Shown: positions 25,201 to 37,200 of the stretch, one piece after another
Position numbering within the stretch: the first letter of the stretch is position 1
How the letters are laid out: each line of letters begins with the position of its first letter
Origin: Symsagittifera roscoffensis
Taxonomy: Eukaryota > Xenacoelomorpha > Acoela > Convolutidae
Length of the DNA stretch: 64,000 bases
Direction: 5' to 3'
Assembly: GCF_963678635.1 (NCBI RefSeq)
Contig: NC_087067.1
Span: 16,317,018 to 16,381,017, forward strand
Translations under genes and position numbers: made by a program
Notes under the pieces: generated by a model
Told to the model about the DNA's origin: nothing
Seen by the model: the letters and a program-made list of their open reading frames with translations, nothing else
Databases searched by the model: none

Positions 25201-28200
25201 GCTCCCAGAACACTTTAAACACATCAACTTGATCAATTTGCTGTAGGCATATTTTTTGAAAAACTAAGTTAAAAAATGGCCATTTTTGGGCTTTTTTTTG
25301 GAAAATTTGACAAAAAGCCGCGGTTTTTTTGGCGCGCGCTCCCCCTCAAAATTAATATATGTATATATATTGGCGCCTAAGGAAAAACTTTAGGGCCGGT
25401 CAGCCAAAACTTCTTAAAAAGTACCGAAGGGAGACCCTTTGGGTCGGCTGGGGGTCGAATCTCTGAGCGGAGGCGTAACCCCCTCCCTCTCCCCCCTCCC
25501 CTAAATCCGCTCCTGATCAGTACCTTAAAAACTATCAATTTCAGAAACCACCTCGTTAAACTCCAGGTCTACTTTATGATTTTACCTCTTTTTTTTGTCT
25601 GATCCGAACGCGATTATATTGATGCGCACATTAGTCCCTCCTATTTTTCAAATTTGGTAAATATCAACAGTTGATCCTAGATGCGAGTCTAGATTTAAAA
25701 AACGTCTCCAACAAATTGTATAACACTAGCTAATATGAAATGTCAGAATGTCTGAATTAATTAAACTTTGTGGACACTTACGCGCCCTTGTTGCTGGGAT
25801 TGTCCTTCATGGTTGAAACTAGGACAATGTCGAAGCTCTTGTACTTGTTCAGCTCCTCGGAGATCGCATTGGCCTTAGCTATCATCGGGTACAGCTCCGC
25901 AATCTCATTACGTACTCTCTGCTGCTCTGAAATCAAAGGATATCACACATGGCACCAAATAACATTTCACACACACATTTCAAATAATTCAGCTAATTAT
26001 TCACGACTTTTTTAATTCTTTTTTTTATTTTTCTTTGGCAGGCGACAATCTAGCTTTTATGCATATAAAAGGGCTATTTTCAGAGAAAAAAATAAGAAAT
26101 TCGGTCACGTTTTCAAAGTGACTCAAACACCATCGTGACACACCATTTGTAACATTTGAGGCACTTTCGAGTGTTTCTACATCGATTTGTTTACAGTTTG
26201 CGTGATAATCTTAATTATGCACGTGCACTACAATTCGAAAACAAAAACGTTTTTTTTTTTCTTTAATTTGAACCCAAATGATATGTCAAACGATTGATGA
26301 CGTTATATCTACAGCTAAGAGTGATTGTGAAAGTTCAAAGTTTTTAAGTTCTTACCCCAATCACACAATTCATCAATAACTAAACAATTTAAATACAAAA
26401 ACGGTTTCTAATGATTTTATCACTAATTCCGGATAAGCTCGTATCAATTTCAGTAGAAATTTTTTTTCTTAAATTATAATATGTTTGCTTACAATTAGTT
26501 TTTTTTCTGTGAATAGAATTTAGGTCGTGTAAAAATAAAGAGAAATGATCCAAAATTTTATAAGTTCGATTATTTGAAATCACACATGAGCTTCAGAAAT
26601 GTCAACAATAAGAAACAGCATATGTTTAGTTCTACAAAATTTATGAACAAGGGGGCAAAGGGTAAGTAAATACCTGTGTTCATGTCCTGAGCGTCCCATG
26701 CCACGCCCTGTTCCTTCGTCATCTCGAGGGAGGCGAACTCCCAATCCACCTTCTCGGGGGTGCCCTCTCTCACCTGAAAGAGAAGGAAAAGGAATCGACA
26801 TGAAGATGTGTATTCAGAATTTTTTTGTTGATATTATGTTAACTTGGTTTCTAAGATGCACGAGCTTTAGGACATAAGCAGCATCTTGAATAAAACGCCC
26901 AAATATTAGCCTAAAAAGTTATATAAAAATCAAGCAAAATTTTCAGACTTGGCGAGTCGTCGATTTCGTCAAATTTTAGGCCTTGTTTTTTGTCGCTAAT
27001 ATTTTTGTTGCGTAAAAATTGTTGAATAAAACGCCTAAATATTAGTCTAAAAAGTTATATCAAAACACGAATCAAAAACGAAAAAGCGAACCTGTGGGTT
27101 CTTTGGGTTGTAGAACACAAACAGATGATTGAGTCCGAACAAAACTCTGTCCTTGTGTTTGAGTGCAAATGGACCTGTCAAAGTGTCTCCGTTGACCTTG
27201 ACACTTGCACCTTGGTCCACGGGGCAGATGATGACCTCATCCTTAGTCATCTCTATCTTGCAGTGCACCGGTTTGATGCTAATTAAAAATTAAAATGTCA
27301 AGATTAATTGACGAGTAGAGTTTATATTGACTCCTAATGGATAAATCTTTGAAGATTCCTTGTTTTGAAAACCATACAAAGTACACTCTTTTGTCAAAAC
27401 TGCTGAGAAAAAAAGCATGCCAAACACGCAAAAGAAAATGTAGAAAAACCTGTTTTTAATCACTTTGTTTTGTAGGAAAATACTGTTTTTATCAAATAAT
27501 GCTCTCTAGGAATGATAAAGCATATGTAATATATGTAATACCGATCGCCTTGCTTTTTTTAAAAAAAATTCATTGCCCTTCTTGAAGAGATCCAAAGAAA
27601 GACTTATGAAAACAAATAAAACGAAGAATAAAATTAGGGAAAAAAAATATTTTTTGGATATATTTTTACCTGATGCCAGACATGGATATGTCATCTTCCA
27701 CATCATCACCCAGTCTGCCGACGACAGTGACCTCCTTGGTGAGGTAGTGCTGGATCATGCCTGTGAGCATGATGTCCTCGTTCAGATTGGACAGGTGCGG
27801 AGTGGTCTTGGCCAGATTGTCGTCGCCAGTCCCAATTGACATTTCCTGTTTGGCTGCTGCCAACTACGCAGAAAAAACAAGGCTGATTAGGTTATATCGA
27901 TGTACTTAACCATGTGTACTTAAACAGTTCATTATTTATAATTTTGTTTCTACAAATCGTAGAGTACCATCTATCAAAGTATGCCCAAGGATAGTCCGTT
28001 TTGTATTTTTTTTTCATCGCAGAGTGGCCTATTTTATTTGAGCGAAGCTCTTTTTTACGGGGTGGAAGAATGGAAACGACAGGGTGGAAGATTTTAACTC
28101 AGTGGCAATGTCATTTTTGATCCCTTTTGACTTAAGTCACTCTGACCTCGTTGTTCCACTGGTTGCCTGCATCGGCTGACATCATGACTGCCTGTTTCTC

Positions 28201-31200
28201 GTTCTCCTGCATCTCCCGTCTGATCTGCTCCTCCAGCTGTCGTCTCATCTCCTCTTTATCCTCCTCACTGATCCCCTTAGCCGCATTCTCGTCCTGTCCA
28301 CTCTGCTCCATCAACTGAGCCAGTGTCAGACCACCTCCTGGAAGGGTGAATAATAAATTGATTCATGGATATTTTTTATTTTGTGTTATTCTGTGTTAAC
28401 GCCTTGAAGAATCATTTTCAGCAATTAAGTTATAGTGAAATGACCTAAATGCTCCATCAGCTGGGACAGGTCATTCACCTACTGAAGAAGACTTTTCAGT
28501 TCAATGGTATCTATCAACTTGGATAACAACCGAGGAAGGGGTTAACAAAAAATATGCTAGAAGATATAAAATTTGCATGAATTGAGAAATAATCAAGCGG
28601 AATGAACCTTTAGCTGTTTAAGTGGACCGAAAGATTTCGACATCTTCAGTCTCTCGATGGAACTCCTCGTATAGTTGAATACTTTTATCCCACAAACTGC
28701 AGAGGAGCGGAAGAGTCAAGTTTCCTTCAAGACTTAACCAGTAAGACGGCTGATATTGACCTCACAATAGCAGAAAGAACGATTCAGGCAAATTCCAGCG
28801 TCGCAACTGCTTACAACTTACCCTCGAACCGCGAATTTTGAATTTTCAAGCAAGTGTGCTTGCCACTAGTCGAAATGCGGTTGGAAGTTCTACATTGATA
28901 ATTACAAAATTCTATGCTCATTTTAGTAAGGCGAACGATTCCACTCTCATTATCGTTCCCAACTAACTTGAAGCAAACTTAATGTTCACTTCAATTTGAC
29001 TGAGATTTTATTATTGTTCCGACTTTCGATACGAAAGTAACGGAATATTTGTGCTCGGGGTTGGTTTTTTTTCTTGAGTCAAATTTCGACTTTTTAACTA
29101 GGGACAATTAACGCGCGATATATTTCGCGCTTAACGCGTAAGCGGATATTTAATCCGTCTTAGAAATTGTTCCAAATTGGTGTGAAGAAGCTTATTTGCC
29201 ATAATTGATACGTTATAAAGAGCGAAATCTATTCCTTTGTGTTTTGTATGGCGTGTGGGGGGATGATTTCTTTTAAAAAAATTCAAATTTTAGAATTTTT
29301 TTTCTTTTGTTTTATTACATTTAATTTTCTTTATGTTATTACTGCTGCATAAGTGTTAAAAGGCAGTTAAAACATTCAGGGCTTTGCCCTGACACGAGAA
29401 GTCTTGTTTATATTTGATATTGGCGATCCAAAATTGTAATTAATCAAATTTTGTATCAAATAAACCTCTTTCGAAGCCAGCTAAGGGGTAGTCAGAACTT
29501 CAGGTTTTGCCCTGATACAATAAATCTTGTATGTATATACAGCTATCTACATACTGCTGAAAAACAATTAAAGAAAATGAACAGACGTTTAAGACTTAGA
29601 TTTGAAAAAGTAAACGTGTAAATTATTGGAAGATTTTGGTTATGTAAAGCATTAAAAACGACGTTTAACTCTCATTTTTAATCAGACCATTAGAAAAATG
29701 TGGAGGAACTTTGCATTCGCGTGAGTTTTGCTTTTTCTTTTCGTTTTCCTCGCAAAATCAGGTACTAGAAATAAAAATCAGAGTATATATCTTTTTAATG
29801 CTTTTTCAGTCGTGATTCGAATTATGTTGAAAATTTTGGGAGAGATTTTTTCAGTGTCGAGACAAACTAGTTTGAAGTTTTTGATTTTTGATCCAACTTT
29901 AAGAAAAAAAATTTGACCGTGCACGCTATCAACAGCTTAGTGTTCCGACTTTCGATACGAAAGTAACGGAATATTTGTGCTCGGGGTGGGTTTTTTTTTT
30001 CTTCAGACAAATTTCGACTTTTTAACTAGCCATTTTTGACGGAATTTTTTATATCATTCGAAAGGTATTGTTGTCCTGAGCTCAAATTTGAAAAGATATT
30101 TCACCTGTGATCATTTTTCGTAAAGTTACGGGGGTTTAAAGATTGCCATTTTGGCCAATTAGGGACAATTAATGTGCGATATATTTCGCGCTATCAACGC
30201 GTAAGCGGAGAGTTAATCCGTCTTAGAAATCGTTCCAAATTGGTTAAAAGAAGCTTATTTGCGATAATTGGTTTGTTACAAGGAGTAAAATTTATCCTTT
30301 TGTACTTTAAATGGCGTGTGGGGGGATGATTTTCATTAAAAATTTCAAATTTTAGAAAATAAATTTTCACTTTGTTTTATTTCATTGAATTTTTTAATAT
30401 TATTACTGCTCTATAAACCTTAAAAGGCAGTCGGAACATTCAGGGCTTCGCTCTGATACGAGCAGTCTTGTTTATGCTTAAGCTCAGCCGTAAAAACTTA
30501 GTTTTACTTGAGTCAAGTTAAATTTTGGAGTTTTTAGCGCCAATTTGGGTATCAAAAGTTTCAAATTTCAAAAATATTTACCTCAAAAAAAATTTGGAAA
30601 TTTTTTGAAAAGTTTTTGAATTTTTTAACGATTTATTTTTTGTTTTTTACTATTGGGTTCAGAAAGATCAAATGTGTAAGCACATACGAATTCTGTACCT
30701 AGCAATTGATCTTCGCCCATTTATACTGAGACAATGAAGTTACATAAGAGATCTACGATGGTACTGCTTTTAGTTAAAGCGATCCCTTTTTATGACAGTC
30801 TCAAACTTATCTTCCGGTCGCAACGGAAATAATATCAATAAGTTGGTAAATAATTTTTAGTTTTAATTTTAAATTTTTGATCTTCATCTTTGTTAATCAA
30901 TGGTATGATTTTCAATTTACCTTCCAACAACAGTTTCATCTTTTCGTTCTCCTCTCTCAGTTCCCGGATGAGTTTATCGGTGGGACTCTCATTGACCGTG
31001 GCTTTGTTTTTGATCTGTTTTGCCCTGTCTGCATATCTCAGAGTGGACAATGTCTCGTCAAAGTTCACACTCGCAGGAGACAGCGCCGCAATCATGATTG
31101 TCTTGCTGAAAATAGCAAACAAACCTCAATTAAATAGGAACAAATTTGAATTATTTGTGAAAACCTACTAGCGTTTTTTCTTCTTGGTGTGTTTTTGGTT

Positions 31201-34200
31201 AAATTCTTGGCTAATTGTTTCAGCTAGTTAGTGGAAACAGCAAATAACCTCAAAATTCGTAAATAGAAAAAATTGAATTAAAATATGACTGTGAAAAAAG
31301 TATGGACGTTTTCGTTTAAGTTGCTTGACTTGTACTTCGAAAAATTCTAGCAAAAACCGATATTTTTGGATCAACTTCCAACCTGACCATAGAGTAAAAA
31401 CTTAAAACGAACAATACCACCTAGAGTTAAGAGTAGTTTGGTGACATTTTTAGCCACTCAAAAATCGATTAAAGAAGATTTATCAAGTGGCAGATGATCG
31501 GTTTTTTTCCCCAAAAATCCGGAAATTTGTAGGACGAATATACACCATGATTTTATTCCGAGTTTAGCTGCTCAACTTAAGAGTTAAGGGAACTAAAAAT
31601 GACTGTTTCCGCGTACTCGACTGTTTACGACAATTCGTTTCAACGTAACGAAACCAGTTTGTTAATCCGGATCGAACCCAATTCGATTGATATAAGTGAT
31701 TAACACAATCAGCTGACCTGTTTCCTCCAAGGGCATTAGTCAGGAGTTTAGTGAGTACAGAGTCCCTGTAGGGAACCATTTTGCCCTTGGGTGCCTTGCC
31801 AGTGGATATCTCAGCCAGAGCAGAGATCACATTTCCCAATGCGGACAGGGACTTGTTGATATTGGCCCCCTCTTTCAGTCGGTCTCCGGTCGCACCTGTG
31901 CTCTCCGCCCTCTCGGAACCTACGACGCAGTTTACAATTCTGGAAGAGACTCAAAAGAACGCAATGTGTCGAAAATGATTGGGTTAAATGATTGAGTTAA
32001 TCATGGCGATGGAAAATTGTAACGACCTTTTTTTGAAAAAAAAAAACAAAAAAAACAGGTTAAAATTGGTACTTAGAAGCCATTTCTGAAAAGTTTTGAA
32101 CAAAAAATTGCATCCCCCCATCTTTTTATGTTGGTATTAGGAAACTTATAAATAAATTTTAATAAGATTAATAAATTTTATTAATATCAGGAAAATTTTT
32201 GAGATATACCTAAAATAAATTGCAAGCAAATATAAGCCGCCATCAATAATTTATCGGAAAAAAATAGAACTATTTTTTTCGATTGTTTTCCCCAACTTGT
32301 TCTAAGGATGTGTAGTCGGAACATTCTGTCATGAAACTATCATCAACTTGTGAGTAATGTACCTGCCAAATCGACCAGATTCATGGTGGAGCTCTTCTTC
32401 ATCCTGCTGCCGTCTTCCGCCTCTGTCACTTGGTCGAAGGTGATGGTCACCACAGTATGTGCCCTACTGCTAGTCGCATTCATGTTCGTAGACGCCACTG
32501 TCCTGTTCTTGGTACCTGAGTAAAATTTTGCTTGCGAGTAGGACAAAATTATCCGGCTCATAAAAATAATCAGAAAATTGCTATTTTGGCAACAAAGGCA
32601 CAAAAACGGAACAAAAGAAAATTTCCAACTCTTTTTAAGTCGACCAAATTGATTTCTTGAGCTCTCCTAAAACTTCATAAACAGTTTACCATGCTCTTTG
32701 AAACTCTTGTAACCTGTTTTAAATATTAATCGAACATTTCGGTGAAATACTTGTGCTAATTTTGATATTCATAAGAAACAAAATACCGTTACATACACAC
32801 TTTCGATAAATAGCTACAAGCCACTTTTTTTGTTAAACGTCGTGTTCAACTTTCTTTGTTCATCGTCAAAAAGTATCTCAAAATGGGAAGAAAGGCGTTA
32901 AGAGTGCAATTTTGTTCAATGTATTCGGATAATTTAAATCAATGTTGTTAAATCAACTTGAATAAAAAGAATAAACTTTTTTTTACCTTCTTCCATTCTG
33001 GCTTCGATTTCCTTGTAGCTTCCAACCGGAACCTTCTTGAGATTGTCCACGTAGAATCCCATTGACGGATGTTGTCGCACAGCCAGACCTCCCTTTGGAC
33101 TGTTCTTCGTGAGAAGATCTCTTACCTAAATAATTTAATAATATCTACTGATCAATCTCACCCCGTTCAAGAAAGGGGGAGATTGTTAAGTAGATTAAGT
33201 TAGTCAAATTTTTGGCCAATCAGAATGCAAAGATTTCTCAATAGAAAGTTTGAGTGTTAAATTACTGTTTTTATTTAGAGGGGTGGATCTTCTTTAAATG
33301 ATCATCATAAATTGTTTCCAAGTGAGGTCCCCCCTAGGGTACCTAGTAACGAATTGGCTCCCCTATCAAGAAATAATTCAATGGTTGAACATATGCGAAT
33401 TTTTTTTACCTATAACGAATCTCCCCTCTTTAGCATAAATGTGGGAACAGTTAAAGAAAACCATAGTCTAAGAAGAAAAAATAACGAATTCTTCTAAATA
33501 AATATCACTTGAGAAAACGCCATAAGACTGTCATCTAGACTGTTTTCATCTGCTCACCTGTTCATTGTAGATTTCCAGCATGGAGAAAGTGACTTGGAAT
33601 GTCTTGTTTGTCTCTGCATTGCCCTCGATTGTTTTGAAGAGCTCGTCGCATGTGATCGGTACTATTCCCCTATGAAAAAGGTTGGGTTGGTATTTGCTGG
33701 ATTTCGTCACATACTGATCATATGGAAAAAAAATTTTTTTTTAAAAATCTTCAAAAACTGCTCAGAAACAACATTCCATTTCATAAAAACTGCCGTGGCA
33801 CCTGAAAAAGTTTCCAAACGCGATAATTTTAGGGTTTTGTTAAAGAAAATAATTCAAAATGGCTGGCCTAAACAAATTCTAACGCTTTTCATTAAATATC
33901 CCGTCGAAAAAATTCCTGCGAATGCCACGTTCACAACTATTATAACTGTTATTGCCAGATCGTGGACTTGACTAACTTACTTGTTGGGTCCATACCCGAC
34001 CATAGAGTATGACTTTCCTGATCCAGTCTGGCCATAGGCGAACAGAGAAGTGTTGTAACCTGAAAAAAATAGAAGCTCCGCACCATGATCGTTGTTGAAA
34101 AACAAAACTTAAATGAACTCACCAGGATCTAGTTTATTCTATGGGTGGTCTGCGACGGGTGGCGAACTTTTTGTTTCTCTTTTTGCTTATTTTTTTGAAA

Positions 34201-37200
34201 AGGGGGCTTATTTTTACAGGAATGAAGTAAGAAAAAAGTTTATTTTTTCAGCAAAGTTAAGTATTATTCTAGAAAATAAGTTGCAATAAGTGATTTGAAC
34301 GAACCTTCGAAGGCGTTGTCGAGGACTCCCTGGCCCAGGTCCTCAAACACCATCCTCTGTGTGGCGTAATTGGACCCCCCGTCCTTCAGCAAATTCCCCT
34401 CCCCGTCCTCTTTAAAGCCATCGTGCGACCTAGAAAGTAAATCAGGAAAAATACTGACTGCATATCGTATATTTGAAAATTATTTAACCGTTTTGTTGGG
34501 TTTATAATGGACTAAGCTAAGAAAGGCTGCATGGCCTTTCATAGATTCTCTGCGAATCGCAGAAACGCCAATTATTATTATTTATACATAGTTTTTTTGA
34601 AAAATATTTAATCGTTTTGTTGGGTTTATAATTTTGGCTATAAAATACTACTCATTGTCACAATCGATGTATACATCACATCACTCAAGTAAAAAGCAAC
34701 CATAATTGGAAAAAAGTTACAAGTGTTTTGTTATAGTTAAGCAAATCAAGTTTAATACAGAAAAATCATCAGAATTAAATAGTTTAGACAAAAATCGTCG
34801 AATCAAACTGCTCACCAATTTTTAAGGAAAAGTTCAAAATTTCTTCAATTTTTCAAGGGCCAGATGGCAAAAAATGAAATTAAATAATTGATTCAATTCA
34901 TTCTTTGCATTCTGGCTGATGAAAAAATCGAGAAGTTTTGATCTTTCCGTATATCTTGTTGAGTAAATTGATTAGACTATTGTTTGCTTTTTTATTAGAA
35001 TATTCGGCGTATTTTTTAATGAAAGCGCTGAAGGTATGCTAACCAGTAGGAATAGTCAAAGGCGAAGTCTTTCTTCTCATCTGAAAAAAAAATTAATTTG
35101 AGTTATTTTGAAATTTCAGAATTACTAAGTTTTTACTTGTATAATAATTATAAACCTTTTCATCATCTGATAACAACTAATACCAAGTAAGCTATGATTC
35201 AAAACAGATTAAAAGAGAAAAATATTGACTAAATTTTCTCGTATTGCGTTCAAAACAAATGTTCGACCGCGACAAATCATATTTATTTCAAATGCTCTTC
35301 CATTAAGACAAAGACTTGCAACATCCTAGAAATATTGAGTTATGTATTCGGTTCAATGATTTGGATTCCAAAGTGGCCGGTATGTCTTTACCATTTTGAT
35401 TATCTTGGTTTTATTTGCGCCCATGCGAACACCCCCCTCCCCCCCGTCTTTGAACCGTGTACCCTTTTCAAGCTACTAGTAAGAAATAAGAAAGCATGCT
35501 GACTGTCGGCTGGATTGGTAATGTAGGTCGTCTTTCCAGACATCTTGATGATCAGCTTTGCATTCATCGACTTCTCCCTGAACAGATTAGATGTCAAATA
35601 GAATTCGGTTAGAGTACAATGTCAAAATCACAAACAGTTCTTCAATATTTATTGTAAATAACCAAAAAAAATAAATAGTTCATCGTTACAGGGCGCTCAG
35701 GCGAGGGTTGCGATAGTTTATGTATCCATCTCCAGATAATTACCGCCAACACATTTTTGTAATGGAAAAAAAAAACATTATTCTGCGAAACGGAAATTTT
35801 TCAAATGTCTAGAACTGAAAAGACTTACGACATTATGAGTCTGAACAAACTATTAATCCTCAGTGTTTCCAATCTTTCGAAAAAAAAGCGCGTGTTTTAC
35901 ATGTTTGCTCCAGACGGATTTGGAAAATATGCCTTAATCTGTAGCTTAATATTGTAAATTCATTTGTAACCATACCAATTTCTATTGAAAAGATCATTGT
36001 TGGTTCGACAGTACTTAAAGAAAAAAGCTTAATTGCATTTGAGATTACCTGGAGTTGAAGGGCCTCACCCTCACGGCGACTCGTACTCTAAACATATCAA
36101 ACAAATATTAAAAACCTATTTTTTTTTTAAATATGGTTGAAAACATACTAAAGAAGCAAATTTATCAGTCTTTTAGAAGGAATATTGGATTCAGATGAGT
36201 TTCGTTGACATTTTTAGGTGCAAGATTTGCATTTTTTTTTTGTAAAAAATCATTTCATAAAGGTCGTTAAATCAGCTATCTCGGAAGGTACAAAAATCTT
36301 TATTTATTAGAACATAATTACCAAAGAGTTTATATCTTTGTCCAAAATTTACCCTTCTTTGCAAATATCTTACAAGATTTTCACTCCATATATACAATCT
36401 AAGTATACAATCATAGATATCTAAGAAATATAACTCGCGGAACCGAGGAGTTTGACTGGCTCGGTTCGAAATATTCATGACTCGACCGGCTAGCACTCGG
36501 CTAATCATGAGTATTCTCCGAAGTCTGAGCTAAATAAGAGAAAGTTTCGAGCGTCTCAAACAAATTGGGTCTGTCTCGAACAAAAAATATTCGAAAGTGA
36601 ACTCAACACAAGTTAGATATTCGAAGGAAACCGCTGATCCTCGACACTATAGGCCCAATGAACTCGCTGACAGTATTTGCCCGAGTTGGGTACAAATCAA
36701 TTTTAAATCGTTTTTTTTTAAATTAAACAAATTTTTGAAACTAATAAGTGAGAATTTCCTAACAACTCTTTTTTGGAGTTTATCTAGTTATTAACAAAAG
36801 TTTCACAAAACTAGTCCTTATTATATAGAATATACCAAAAAAAATGTTTATATTGTTCCGAGCATTGAAAATGGTGGGAAATTTGTCTTTGTGTGTGTTA
36901 GATATTTATACTAGCAAAATCAGGCACCACAAATAATCTTTAAAATCGAACGAGATATATTATAGTAAAGCGCTTTGAGCCATGATTCGAAAACATTGGA
37001 AATTTAATATTTTTTTTTGTTCCAGTATCAAAAGAAGCTTTTGAATTTTTCAATTTTCAGTCCAAATTCGAGCAACTAAAGCCAATGAGTAACCTTCCAA
37101 GGCAAAAGTAGAAAAGTCAATCATTATTGTGTAAAACAAAAATTAGAAAAATGATTTTTTTTCTTCGTTTTTGTTTGTAACTTTTTTTAAAACCAATTGT

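Larger units (their letters stand above)
16237..26773 (-). other. Middle and tail exons 15-23 of the kinesin
   Basis: Encodes about residues 579-972. Exon 15 has [16 protein letters not shown], as in the KIF1/KIF28 segment after FHA. Exons 18-21 contain [13 protein letters not shown], then a beta-rich C2-like module ending near [17 protein letters not shown], as in the KIF28 tail. Exons 22-23 are helical and polar ([20 protein letters not shown]) and could form a coiled coil or cargo-adaptor site. Introns here are long and hold most of the MITEs, the MULE relic and the local repeats. Confidence 0.82.

Noticed and set aside
33594-33971. 125-codon plus-strand ORF
   Set aside because: It overlaps kinesin exon 7 in antisense and runs into intron. 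It has no recognisable domain.
35821-35850. Possible extra splice donor (GTAAGT on minus at ~35829) between kinesin exons 2 and 3
   Set aside because: No matching acceptor-bounded exon with compatible phase was found. Exon 2 joins exon 3 in frame without it.
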